Source: Myxococcus fulvus (GTDB taxonomy: Bacteria; Myxococcota; Myxococcia; Myxococcales; Myxococcaceae). From it: DNA of 64,000 bases. The notes below the pieces were generated by a model. It made no database searches. It was given only the letters and a program-made list of their open reading frames with translations, and was not told the DNA's origin. Each line of letters begins with the position of its first letter. The first letter of the stretch is position 1. The translations under genes and the position numbers were made by a program. The stretch lies in NCBI RefSeq assembly GCF_900111765.1, contig NZ_FOIB01000003.1, forward strand, positions 310,001 through 374,000, given 5' to 3'. This document shows positions 54,901 to 57,043 of this stretch, one piece after another.

Positions 54901-56998
54901 GCCGCTGTCGAAGGACGCGAAGATCTACTTCCCGAACTCCGGGCCGGGAGTGGGGCTGCGGCTGACGAGCGCTGTGCTGGGTGTCGGGGCGCGGTGCACG
55001 CCCGGGAACGCGAGCTTCGTCTGCGGCCACGGTGTCTGCGGCGAGCAGGAGGACGAGCAGAATCCGGATGGCTCACCGGTGTACCGCTGCCAGGCGAACG
55101 CGTGTGACGACGGCAAGAACAACGCGGACGGAGACCTGGTCCACGACTACCCGAGCGACCCGGGCTGCGAGTCGCCCGAGGACGACGACGAGACGGACCC
55201 GCTGACGCAGCCCGCCTGCTCGGATGGCGACGACGACGACGGGGACGGTCTGGTGGACTGGCCCGAGGACCCGGGGTGTGGCAGCGCGGCGGGGACGTCG
55301 GAGTCGGGTGAGGGCGAGAGCTGCGAGGCGCCCATCGACCTGACGACGGAGGCGAGCGTGGGCCTGGAGCCGATGGGCGTGCTGGCGCTCGACTTCACCG
55401 AGGCGGTGGATGACCACCGGTTGAGCTGCTCGACGCCGGGGCAGGTGGACCGGGTGGTGGGCATCCGGGTGCCGGGGCCCGGGTCGGTCTTCGTGGTGGG
55501 AGACCCGCAGGTGCAGGGCATCTCCCTGCGGGAGGCGTGCGCGTTGGACTCGCGGGCCCGGACCTGTGACGTGGCGTCGGCGGCGCAGGCCACCAGCTAC
55601 ACGTATTTGCGGGAGGGCGGCGTGGTCTACGCGGTCGTCGAGGGGTCGGGCCTGGGACGCATCGATGTGACCGGCGTGCTCGATGACGACGCCGCGTGCG
55701 ACCCGATGCAGCCCTGGTTCCAGTGCTCGGAGACGCAGGTCTGCCGGCCGAAGGTGCTGGAAGGCGGAGGCGTGTCCTCCACGTTGTTCCAGTGCCGGGT
55801 GCCCCGGTGCTCCGACGGGGGGGACTCGGACGGGGATGGGAAGAACGACTTCCCGTACGACCCGGGGTGCGAGAGTCCGATGGACGATGACGAGACGGAC
55901 CCGAGCCCGGTGCCGGCGTGTGGCGACTCGGTGGACAGCGAGCCGGTGGGCTTCACGGATGGGTTGATCGACTTCTCCCTGGCGCCGGGGGGAGACCCGT
56001 CCTGCACGAGCGCCGCGGATGACGACGAGGTCGCGTGTGGACAGGTCCTGCCGGCGCAGAACCTCCCGACGGCGCCGGTGGTCCTCGCGGGGAAGACGGC
56101 GCGGGCGGGGCGGTACGTGTCGGCGCAGTGTGGAGGGATGAGCGGGGCGTCCATCAACGCGGTGGCCTATGACCTGGTGGCGCCCATCGCGGGGACGTAC
56201 CGGTTCGTGGTGGAGGGACGCTCGAACCTCTACCTGTCCCTTCGCAAGGAGACCTGCCGGGGCGGGTTCGTCGCGAAGTGCAGCCGGAACAACTGGCCGG
56301 ACGGCGTGATGGGCGAGGTGACGCTCGCCGCGAACGAGCGCGTGGTCGTCGTCCTGGAGAGCTACGGCCCGCAGGACTTCACGCTGAACGTGGAGATGCC
56401 GTACGCGTGCAGCAACGGGCGCGACGACGACGGTGACGGGCGCGTGGACTACCCGAACGAGCCGGGGTGCGATTCGCCCAAGGACGAGTCCGAGGTGGAC
56501 CCGGCGGTGCTGCCCACGTGCTTCGACGGCGTGGACAACGACGGCGACGGGGACCTCGACTATCCGCAGGACGCCGATTGTCAGGCGGCCTCGGGCCGGA
56601 CGGAGCGCGCCAACTGCCAGGGTGTGGAGGGGGTGGCGCTGACGGGGACGCTGCCTCTCTGGACGGCGGGGAGCACCTCGGGGCCCGGCTCCATCGACCA
56701 CGACGAGCCGACGTGCCGCTATCCCTCCACGGCGCCGGAGAAGGTGTTCTTCTGGGAGGCGCCGGCGGCGGGGACGTATGTGATTGATACGGCGGGCTCC
56801 AGCATCGGCACGGTGGTGGCGGTGTACCCGCGCACGTGCGAGCCCCGGCAGGTGCTCGTGTGTGATGGGAACGACCGGGGCGAGGGTGTCTCGGAGGTCC
56901 GGATGCCGCTGGCGGCCGGTCAGGCCATCTCCATCGTCGTGGATGGCTACAGCGACTGGGACGTCGGCAGCTTCCAGCTCAGCATCCGTCAGGAGTGA
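24923..56998 (+). CDS. Giant secreted multidomain surface protein, about 10,691 residues
   Basis: I place the start at the GTG at 24923: it has GGGAGG four bases upstream and begins a clean signal peptide (VLTVLCLGFALVARA, cut before EPP). The frame is open to 24836, but those residues are not signal-like. Order: an N-terminal Ig fold; two BIG2-like domains (about 255-440); a long Ig-like array (about 447-2935); seven super-modules (about 2940-7410), each a propeller-like LVIVD block, one Big_5 and two IPT/TIG domains; then Ig, propeller, Ig, propeller and Ig blocks (to about 9895). The C-terminus has six CxDGxDxDGDG calcium-type repeats with PPC-like beta domains. The family pattern suggests a fibrous adhesin or matrix protein. 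There is no lipobox, LPxTG or C-terminal membrane helix, so how it is retained is unknown. Its length of about 1.1 MDa puts it among very large bacterial proteins. Confidence 0.93.
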   Translation: MNSQGWSGVRAVLTVLCLGFALVARAEPPVVTAAYPLAPLRPGAQSVEIGFDIEQQVSQVLVTLEGTSDSHGSFVATSNLRVERDFAGAVPFHVLVPLKVAFPDDGALKVTATPIGSDSVPGTPFVTTFNAKGSPPGFAATPVTVRSDATAGGIVLQVAYTGQVASAELSMMGASALALRTVHGDLGEAEAQAFVTARRLVGRPHVATPGRISFFIPTTDGRLPPDGVVIADVALQDPFGRTVHTSAVEFTSSTSFDPLVDITVQPSSLLLEQVGQREDLKVFGNFAVAGQADLSGGRRGVLYESSKPAVVAVTQSGEVIALAQGEATLKVTYAERTREVPVIVTDPSRIAGVSILPDTVTLARVKDSLQLHLQGRLDHPVTGRVIDLTPSTLRTTWSSSHPTIVAVSPEGKVTSLAPGSATITATHLTSENEPWTETRRVEAKDGIPSVRLSGPTSIAAGASVELRAVASDDVAVKHVSFLVNGVPTVIDDTAPYSLRIQAPPNVGASFKLSAIAVDSGDQESTPAVLQVKVTAPPGPSTRQVVYEQPVSGANLIEGIPHILRVTSGDWTSGTLSPLDFQVVRFTVDGAPVGSSSTARIELRPVPDKVPQEIVAVPLWEVSYVPPPGSAGTGASIKAIAVDRHGATAEGSAVLVRIVGNAPPLITRRAPLGSTVEVTEKVPLAVEGTVGDDALSFGVKVALLVNGNAVATTRLDEGGQGGTAQGSQNFRLLWTPPAGSAGSRPRVEIQAIDHGGLERRVGFEAVVVQDGPPNVAIQTPTFTDSYVGGTQVLLTAAASDDSGEAPQVTWRVNGTPVGQSSVPPYRVTWRTSVVTTATPYSLTASARDAQGHERESDPVEVVIRPDLNKPKVNILTPQHLVKVPNSQGLLVTIAGFDDVGAKRVELYLGEEETLVFTDTSPGDNAGVPGSFISYTVIPIEHFFEGTVPKDSLKLTARAYDTSDNHDEVSHTVNLQGDLPPTVEFVSPSPGFVGTANTLVPIVLHAEDDVAVSRVELFEYRGSTRHSAGVATLPPYRFDLRLPSTAGSVRLEAEATDSNNAKNTKTVGLTLDVKADEEPPMVAFRSPAEGTRVFAGPDRSVDVVVVATDNVHVKNARLFLQDPLQPKNPDAPESPVGSVNAGTEEGLYQVFKWKLDVPAEYAGHPLRLRAVVVDDGDRSAERRLVLQAVKNTAPVVNLMLPAPNSVVKEGQDVTITFTVSDDEGVASVAGRSGGVTLEPFIGPVNTAIQQKLVVRAPIVAPTTPASERSVGVVAKDVSPVPQLGHEDVLLDVIDDVEHPTALLLSPIPGTATQPLQVANRSSLGLRVDVSDDVRVSRVAVVLDGVEIRPEPQKDYLRASHEDFEEVRAPNPQGPGDILVSRRYVGTYSGTIPVQRTGTDPSNTAPEKHVVWARAYDPAGNPTDTSKVEFEVITPEDKLPPVVRISLRGVPDAKTCVSGSEVTLQAQASDDSAVQSLAVSFDDGLEDPEGIEGLEQRPETLPAASVSLSGPFMMPTLTSGASRTVSFEATATDTLGRTTVSGYSCLLVPDAAPVVRWVSPTSGDLIEEQRYTGSMELQDDVGLRAAWLVASTSEVKSATATDLSLDAPLLTGTTQVPFSLSNHAVSSATLTFGAQPGSGTSAGTPFTFVVTGEDGAVRVTPHAAHNSDHGPGQLRLKVAADSHGAQAHVSYHLRPKTQLSTEAQAELAAFKALFPSGDMTQTRVLTLDAGNLYEVDLGFPKNAVEVEQVLVSLHAVGGDSRPVLVSELALRYQSGQPHQVRVAAAGQRLTVDPLSATLTAGQLSARQAGFRIPAAWTATDARLTTVAVDTAGVVAKDARVLKVVPDTVDPTVAFVGLGEGASAVTGQPFKVRLRAADNASLAKVQLLVNSEPQGDTLLVGTSQDVELTLQRTTLGPVTLHALVTDRAGNDAVSHPVFVQIVPDAAPTIQLDRLVATGETIHRAELENGFVSLLQGKEATLYFTVKDDVGVASVTTTYGDGLPDTRPFTPAATGSKSLQVDFTPPMGADGQPTVLTLTVKDTANQEKSARLVIESRRPRAPQLAFLEPAADAYLVEGSIQLRLGALAADDTKVTLVEFFVNGKAALQLAERDGTVVPTLFDPEGNPVAADVTVRDTLAALRVAPEDISRFRIFRGLLSLPPGFVRLDPTRTESHVLLRVEARDLEGNRSSVERRIRVAEDTALPVANVLRPSLGRDVIENTPVLIQVQAHDNAFVDRVEIYAGPSAEGLELVHVAGGFPSENGLPGSPFDVYSPVVTFQYSVPKLSELGGLDLVPYFIATRARDISGNQGELEYQQIDIVRDREPALAILSPSDGTTVVADNPLPVILSAEDDVGVTSVSLYLDDQTAPIATLNQPPFRFLVPVPASTGGTLRLRGHAVDSFGHEVSSQTVVLSVVGDQPPTVAIAQPAHGAIVTEGRDFAVLVAAQDDVEVQRVEVTVEGGVEGPLRFASATRPYSFRVPLPHGSAGRHLTIRANARDSSGTTVQAREVTVQAKADTQDPVVKLVSPANGSAMVSGLRMDVEARAEDNVGVASVTFFVKVGDGAETQLAQVPAPPYRFSYLVPKNLVTEAGVSVPLRFTARAVDLSNRTSSDVVTVSAINDKPPSVSLRNPPFKVVAKLPSTFATETGDDVAVSYVTFLVGPARDQLAEVGRRFQLPFEHLYVADPSDVGKRLWIAARAVDTAGQATQSEPIAFSVVADQLPTVELTRPEPDGTVFAGARLRLEANAFDVDSGIEAVSFFVDGRKVATALTPAGIPGRPNAYVGSFVAPIGSGSREFFIKAVAVDKAGQEVETPERKVGTIPDTTAPEVELVDPPHLDVVTEGDPLLLSAFAEDNAGIHEVAFHAAYTNVAGQPVSEQVGASVVPVTSSANRPQYRYSWLVPTPMAGKAITLHALASDLSGNPKATPVVQVEAGMRPSRAPYKPFGGSGESTRLSALAVDGEGLGIVGATGLPKGSPFPRGVEFFRVTDAPLAALGGHALEGVPVASAFHEGLALVSVRHDSAARNGELVLFKTNDAANILQQGSIELSGPEVGGVVAAGQLAFVANGAAGVVVVDLSDRDYPQRVTTLPTLAPARDVAVLGDKLLVAAGTSGLRVFDLLDPKLGELGYAAVPGGAETVTVVGERVHVGCQGASASLAVVDVSAAPRVLSLLSHAPGRADLLATGQRSVSGLGNVSVSTVQLIDQTNRPVKGLLTASIVDAEGVATTSVRANVPVAGDVEMTSGGPMTLFGHQGVAEFTLPRFLVTDVTPADGAEQVAFEAPVLSVGFSQPVDAATVNASRVILREGLLNGRVVTADVRVSATDAFRVELVLPAGVKLARGKEHSIAVEAGLGSTFGLTLERRYLSRFRTRTTEGELPSVERVVPRAGPVDGGTRVTIHGARFAQGARVYFSNAEATEVSVDETGTRLTARTPQQVEGPARVTVVNPGGLQGSLLGGFIFMDILQVSHASPASGPLAGGQMVELSGAGFQHGAEVFFRGQGSQTARGRPARSVTVLSPGRLRVETPEGGYGPADLFVANPDGQLAVAQSAYLYTNLSTTKRIGRYQPSIDGTDGRPSDRMPQGRPGPLVLSGGRAYVLSEASIQQGIDVIDVLKRSTQGALSVIDVSVPEDAGMMGGVSFPPPYEPRALTVRGTIAYVAADAAELTHVDMVGEGGPSLLVVDVSKPTEPKLVQALPYEGEALDVAVVDDLALVAAGDSGLAVFSLVEPLRPMLLGAVKSFVMNGTVKTPSIEQVRILGRHAVLRARLGNAAATLVVDLARPGFPVVGETSDVGDLALHSGRGLASLETAATVSLSPPTLPRKVASIPALVGTRFFQSALGPHLGVNAGAGVLQLSAASEIDAPLAVDAVDLWPATSLADVGIDRGVVVASINGVFSPRNLPTPNDGFAVVAVPFPMVTAMRPAASELGVSTLESLVADLNVPIRDVSSVNARLYVMDGSAQGAEVPTELRTPVEAGIQKLVIDPVDALAGRTRYRLVISGLQAQGPDGSLMPGRFVTEFETSSDTVSRQVAVDTISPREGPVAGGTLVTLTGRGFETGLEVRIGGLPADIQSVSANEVTVRTPVSTVDGAVALEVRNLSGTSVTRAGAFIYTRPLSLVSITPGRGPSSGGTKVVLEGNGFSTSGTVRVLFGTTPALRVRVLGMKRLEAFTPNGLRGAVDVSVVQDGAPPAVLEDAYIFDQPTDASVAFQGEIRDMVAIGDHVYMVGAGGLRIVDLSGLYLKGRLAGTPIPPERRNELIDEDNDRLDDRIIGKWDYLGADLLSIAYASEWNDRLFLGSGSLRGKSSYSAATVLELDISNPARPQLVRTTSAGDGAAFGLDLRGDRLLTAAGKGGLLGFDITNAAFLLHTLKSPLVPEVSALAVEEDLAVVGTGTWTPGHRFTGGQLHTVRVDKRPSQRGSLALDVQRVRLRRDRWAVVAAGNEGLVLVNVSNPDAPQRGASVGTDVLKGFASDVRVVGDVAYVAVGAAGVAVVDLSNLAAPRLMHHVAGANGGSAERVAVAGGRVVSARNRGAAGWALEFGQAAELTLVSASVKSGDVVPLDLSSMMLSFSTTVTPESAKQAVSLRVDGVEWLGPDAPGADLEAGSAEQPVSTVLVRFRPEMPLPPSAVLQLSVSTDLLTPDGKHLLTPFSVVLDAAADEGARPEISQVVPRVGPTGGGSFVQILGRNFAEETTVLIGGAKATVLPPDGPASSERLVVMVPGGEPGLADVVVINGVVNNAGVLVSGSGLWDRRAGGFLYKAPLFLSAATPRFLNPFGGSPMRLRGDGFLPAWAYGALGPPKVYVGTLQATGVQVVSTEELTLTAPIGSFGEDGFAEVRVTSQLPDNRGSETGTDLFEDVRLARKVGYGLERGRPQNATGPVLPSDGVVSVNDFNTRALVADLDSPLYLYSAAGASIRGNRQRKEFQGTHIDEGYFFDAFTAATFDVRLPGQAVASIGQTLNPNPARVDLLQAILFGYLPAETPWPELELTSDSLDVATLPGQVLIANGASGLAVTTANDRAMTELGRAKFGGWADPEFATRLLPTPMGSWVAFNKMVPNPPPDAGPCKGFEPAAGNGGVLRLMDTRYPADPLLVGSLSPGGEPYGMTVHGGRLFVATGHHEGVHYCNNPEGALPPPPEYSVGGGLGGGQRTTYHAKSSVAGPRGSLVIYDSARPDASVVKRLDYDANLTDVVVVGDTAIVAAAELGLLFIDISSPAAAEELESLRIDFDETLSNTPGQPQRLRLVGDMLFVSAKDGGVVLVNVANPREPELVSGGNTESALDTALAGDRLLLAGGDKLTELEIPFSFVTDVTPERGAIITPDSPVLAVRLNRPVHGPSVTASSVYLLGENGLPALGANGQPVSLNLTVERLDTKRHYTVKATVLGTLKPEEDYTLVLTKDVTDERAGRLLSEFRATFTTGKANAQVPMLVSVSPTTLPRTAGGRITLAGSGFTGTEEVRVGAEVVNCASPAGTCLVTESGTRMALTAKAVAQAGPVDVSVKHPGGPRSELAFALFFVDDPGQAVATLSPNHGPVGGGTRATLTFDKSVLEPGMKVRFGESLEAEAVDIVDLRTVRFTVPAATAPGLATVTLVRPGSTPETTHTWNVATFAYDLPFGSNLGLPGYPPKTISELRLSGNTLYVGVGGPANAVGLDIFDVTLEERPIRLGGVRTDNPVNGLDVSGSLVLLAEGPGLTVVDASRSRLPYITGRVNTGGLATGVRIEGSMAYVSITQPGVPSGQIQVFELLGPQPEFDHNILLYPEDGLALDLGPDRFYVLTSNINASGGNGLRLAIHDRAGARLGGVTVDANATLEQMMRARVTVRAGRAYVTVGTRLYVFDVTTANEGQPKLLQSTLLEAEGSGLTWFGGALWVATRGQNRSVVEVPSSELLAVGSAPEDGAMAPVGTDVRIDFTMPVALNTLQPGALVVKAVSDAHPTGRIVQGTLRVEATGLRTSSLFFTPDPGHVFEPEEEVEVSLTAGGVRSMLTEAGLTYPLATPVHFRFMVDQAGRVRPSITQLTPSSGLKTETTTVRIDGANLGSPGLVVFVGETPINGAGAVVYDAETGALTVRIPPSTNSGPAAVRVGYADGMTATRLGTFTYREVLQLSAPVPDNSGQQGGVEVALRGAGFLPDMKVFFGDAHSLTVHVRSANEATAVAPPHGAGLVDLTARLELPIHSGGTQIKEGVRPDAFLYGAGAMARLETPPLRQVLVDRGVLYGAIGGQVEVTGPNGAAVEGGGSRAQSQGGLYIADLSEQTAVRQMARVMFTDSGTSGAYQLAKQGSTLYVAAGTAGVKVVDVARPSAASVKYTLPGTGATVGVAVAGDMLYAADASGIRAYRTTENPQPRLTSQRLIPGGVTAMALHGHHLLAATQGAGGTRLLVLDARRGDLAQVGEHALIGAARHIAMDGSRAFVSLGSKAQVSIIDVKTPDAPVLLGALVLADVTGRGRVSAEQTRVAAGLAYVAAGGGKVQRFRVTHAGAVTALEHALVQGDATSLALMDRYLMVSTLVLDKNGRAVELPVQPPDDGRGELAGTLASVMLDHLEVRGSIPEDGETVPVGTRPAVLLSELPSTDTLDELRLETMSESPQTVTGTVEARSDEGGARATFIPASALTVGTRYVLKVGGGLADLQGGTLGADTEVRFQTATRNTVERPTLGEVSPGYGLTAGGETLTIHGTGFESGCTVRIGGQLAGATSLGACAVSQGGKVITVLAPPGVAGAAAVEVINPDGLSVSRLGAYRYLPVPKLTKVEPAFAETMSRAQVRLSGEGFYAGSKVTFGGVPALTTTVDVSGTLTATVPDGIVGPVDVRVETGSGGNAQGSSLVAGFTFTLAQRDSLTVGGAASALVGTTLLQARDKDLVAIDLSTSGNKLELGRVSGVEGALSLAVSGDRAVLLGTNVVVRYDLGACGSGPGVPCAPEELDRVPLVTGVPLSTVAVGPGATTVVVAGGSELVVLGELREGAQTRDALVVVAQHSVAPARVVALGVVGEALAVLMDEGQVSRVELRDLGDGELETLSVVSGLAGVAQGLAVDGSRIAVATGRTAHVVEVLDPEFPRRLGSWTSVDESTSTPRTVALAGPWLLASGTNRAAWIDTTTAPGFVERTFFMHTVSSQPKALLGDGVALLSGSSRTQLFDTLPYPTVRHMSPPPGGALSPEAPVTVSLASELPLTVAAQSSILLLEGETEVPASVERSGSVVRALPEDTLVTSRDYTARVTLGATPYRGGTVLGPWSFSFKGGAGDAGVRVSHIGPDHGPMAGGTGVTLTGQGFSAASQVYFGATRAVADPTHTASGTELRVLAPSTLFAGPVTVRVVDGGDEARVPGGFVYTAPIAVSEVTPSRLDFAGGWVTLKGTGFTRGLEVRFAPSAPAAKLSGFTSTRVDVQVPAGVAGWVPLYLSQPGASLVLPESLSRGDLKPPTSRPVYAPVGAVPLAQKVFSATFDEPIRMHTGSEPATTAVLTNATTGATVAGTVSLSGSTLTVTRGASAANLESNGAYKLTLKNVYDLVGNVQASPDAHYYYAQDTIDPTVALAFVGRAMPVHNATLGIGTEYVFAVSGNDASGTNLEMELFIDGEEVSRVDRWTPHFRYTWRSIPPSGESTIVARVTDPSGNDAELTATVFPRSDRVPSVRFLEPTLSAVERKEGGTLPLVVRAEDPDALNALELSLDGQPFRRVTGLSGQLYDLTESLPLVLSGSTSEVHELVAVATDSRGQTSPPALLQVTVTPDVQDPTVAWLLPTAGAKLPSGAGLDLRVKVTDDNRVARVTLEELVGTGAAKQVASFTGVPGPVRWVAPTVSQDTQVKLRLRAYDARDNDAEATVDVTVLGASSSATRPRVSLREPSVGNTLTEGALVDVLVDVSAPAGIASVRLELDTQSVTLTNAPWRHTFKVPVLVKDAPYYVPVRAVATDVDGLQSEQLVHFFSVEDAQPDPVIQVATRPAGPRWLGGSSLRVGAEAGNMTPVPSLQVGAVALTETAPGVYHLPSGPESAPVVAKVEALETGSQRLASTKSGTLAVFAGAEASGVREPSLPVIAVAARSDAWAVVREDSTGESLVELRSRGALGVLAERRVKGRAVGVAFVEDSLAVAVRRDGAGVIELMSLPDLTVTTVPVRRAPTALASVRGALLMVGTDEGVEVLTASGVLTARLSGAPVKSLSSNGTRALVLESTRLLSLDLSTPHAPTQKASAPVTDGQLVVGVGADQACVLGTNTVRCFEEAGSLLEQQGTGAGVEAPVRSASVLGPWLAVGTDLGVRVFDVRSEPVSGGAYPVGVGDFPALTGASVLAAGDLLSAEAGAVARLPLVRGPAEPELSLQVASSTAVAGSRLALTASMTDEVDTFAAFVSVLKVNGRTVQVLDGRLPDAVDLPLTGATARIELAVFDQAGRSDAKVVEVGLTPPTTGPEFVSLEVPAQVYEGTLMTVVPRFVDPSRAKQVTVTLKDGTTVLDSVTVSAPFLRAVLRVPMVGTGVGHGVTVEATATDGVHTAISAPTPVLVFTNPQPVGTAFTLTPAVAQVVEGQPVQVTMAFGNGVSAPERYTVSFSVGRTTMTQTEQQVIVSPATVATPRMPNLAQAEVQAQMLITARLVDGDGRESVASTQVLVLEDVSNPTISDLVVTPAGTEVSAGSTVTAKLVASDGTLPLAEQVLRVKLGGALVASGGPALSYTVPVGTPSGTVLRVEGWVKDLQGRVGEAFRERTVSAPVLSDGAVTVEGMFANAVDLAVLGDRVIAATPSGVAVGRRVEDAQGVTVTPVGQVRVEGTPRSLVVQGHHVLVAVEQGGLWVVDVSRPEAPRVVGRYETSLVMSMGASSRAFVAHESSYNVDEVHLTEPSAPELTRYVERYNPWLTTPLLGVSNDRLFYASAQTLYAHKVEVESVPCCGGPMSASLQSTVRQVDVDGGMAVVGTARGIHVVHLGASNMVALGEAQLGIGTRALTVSRGLAYVAGDDDVLRVVDIREPTTPRVLGQLPVAARSLRVSGGALLAATPRGLVVLKLVDRVSEGTQPPMLGDGWSTTDAVVGLSPARRGVVVAAGLGGASLLDLADPSRPVLNRAVSTTLKAVRQIERLGGDTFVLNDATLSVHTDANSTGAFSVDSTRGSPLTSIGSVERFAVSTGRLWTVGGGVLATASLPGVASIKKLDLQGPTLDVAGDERRAVIAQGTMGFTWAERDIAGDILRRASVSGQATNVVALEGQRLLAGNDEGFRVYTLDAAGSLREAGTVPTEGAVRRIRMVGLLALVSTDEDVQLWDVSSETPVLRATLDAPDARDAVLAGDQVVVARGFQGLSVFTAPAQLAPPSATLRLAAAPLIVEPGTLVSFDARTSGARLGNATLWVNGAPFAHLEPGAVSGQWWVPESALPGSEWVLQLRGRTASGAEAQSEAQVIRVSAPEEESLWVSMQEPYAYQDFASGQLIPVRVNVSGGARPYTVTVSLEDVFVGVLSPVVGAQGDYAGVVRLPEHLVGNPEVHVDVVDALGQSVRESVPLQVRDSSSPPTLLSGLPPRLFASPAKNQLYLSAQDDGPSVLRFSVDGVVVASSASDEYGGEHGFEHLLEFPTKQAGDTVTLRLVVEDTLGQRVDTGERSYTLLEPVALPDIEYVSMYETRAEGTSTNMSARASDVDGDLDTVSAWIIYGATWVSPTHIVGGGTPQHLATSGNGYVETTFPVPLLSDPVLAGKTSLVVMVVARDLMGHESRRYTELNISENEEPSGSFTFGSWPWGQELVADHPVEVGVSAWDDVGLQSVSLTVTDSTGAVFTASTTCSGTTSCYVSLPSRAFPAGALHLEADITDVRGLVASIEATRQVAVNRAPWFYLSSRESYALAGRPIQVRATIYDEKRIALMSLAADGVSLGGNGGIDVSPYSGYTLTGTHTPSAPGTMTVTAFAADWLGANATSAPFQVPVYPSDRGGACQSSITIPAGVDFFPLNVTHATSVVQPCGYGSSSGSGTWLSLPFDGPVERLAVSGSSGYYLPLAFFIQDMTGEEGCTPVPERATCRTTAVTSLTSGPLSKDAKIYFPNSGPGVGLRLTSAVLGVGARCTPGNASFVCGHGVCGEQEDEQNPDGSPVYRCQANACDDGKNNADGDLVHDYPSDPGCESPEDDDETDPLTQPACSDGDDDDGDGLVDWPEDPGCGSAAGTSESGEGESCEAPIDLTTEASVGLEPMGVLALDFTEAVDDHRLSCSTPGQVDRVVGIRVPGPGSVFVVGDPQVQGISLREACALDSRARTCDVASAAQATSYTYLREGGVVYAVVEGSGLGRIDVTGVLDDDAACDPMQPWFQCSETQVCRPKVLEGGGVSSTLFQCRVPRCSDGGDSDGDGKNDFPYDPGCESPMDDDETDPSPVPACGDSVDSEPVGFTDGLIDFSLAPGGDPSCTSAADDDEVACGQVLPAQNLPTAPVVLAGKTARAGRYVSAQCGGMSGASINAVAYDLVAPIAGTYRFVVEGRSNLYLSLRKETCRGGFVAKCSRNNWPDGVMGEVTLAANERVVVVLESYGPQDFTLNVEMPYACSNGRDDDGDGRVDYPNEPGCDSPKDESEVDPAVLPTCFDGVDNDGDGDLDYPQDADCQAASGRTERANCQGVEGVALTGTLPLWTAGSTSGPGSIDHDEPTCRYPSTAPEKVFFWEAPAAGTYVIDTAGSSIGTVVAVYPRTCEPRQVLVCDGNDRGEGVSEVRMPLAAGQAISIVVDGYSDWDVGSFQLSIRQE
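26260..33725 (+). repeat. Array of about 25 Ig-like domains in the giant protein
   Basis: Repeating units of about 95-110 residues with the pattern PPxVxxxxP, a central DDVGVxxVxFxVxG and an ending of AxARDxxGN. Examples are ASDDVAVKHVSFLVNG and AEDNVGVASVTFFVKVG. The count is by eye. Such arrays form extended rods, and divergence between units is enough to suggest old duplication. Confidence 0.75.
33740..47150 (+). repeat. Seven-fold super-module: propeller-like block, Big_5, IPT/TIG, IPT/TIG
   Basis: Blocks run at about 33740-35570, 35590-37510, 37520-39480, 39490-41740, 41750-43480, 43490-45400 and 45410-47150. Each begins with LVIVD-type beta-propeller strands (such as GVVVVDLSDRDYPQRV, SLLVVDVSKPTEPKL and GVKVVDVARP). 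A Big_5-type domain follows (such as VTDVTPADGAEQVAFE or VTDVTPERGAIITPD). Two IPT/TIG domains then start with a P-x-x-GP-x-x-GG-T signature or a decayed form of it. The order is kept in all seven copies although the sequences have diverged strongly. Confidence 0.75.
55100..56610 (+). repeat. Six Cys/Asp-rich calcium-type repeats at the C-terminus of the giant protein
   Basis: Units start near 55101, 55213, 55807, 55917, 56406 and 56517. The core pattern is CxDGxDxDGDGxxDYPxDPGC followed by an acidic tail; examples are CSDGDDDDGDGLVDWPEDPG and CFDGVDNDGDGDLDYPQDAD. DxDGDG loops are typical calcium ligands in thrombospondin-3 and dockerin families, and the paired Cys could form a disulfide. 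The fourth unit is degenerate. PPC-like beta domains sit between the units. Confidence 0.75.
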
Positions 56999-57005
56999 GC
57001 CTCAC

Positions 57006-57033
57006 GGCCCGCGCTCGAGGAGGAGCGCGGGCC
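57006..57033. terminator. Bidirectional terminator hairpin
   Basis: A perfect 11-bp GC stem, GGCCCGCGCTC (57006-57016) with GAGCGCGGGCC (57023-57033), closes a 6-nt loop GAGGAG. It lies 7 nt after the giant gene stop and 10 nt before the stop of the convergent lipoprotein gene, so it can serve both transcripts. It lacks a long T-tract, as is common in GC-rich genomes. Confidence 0.8.
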
Positions 57034-57043
57034 AAAGCGGCGC

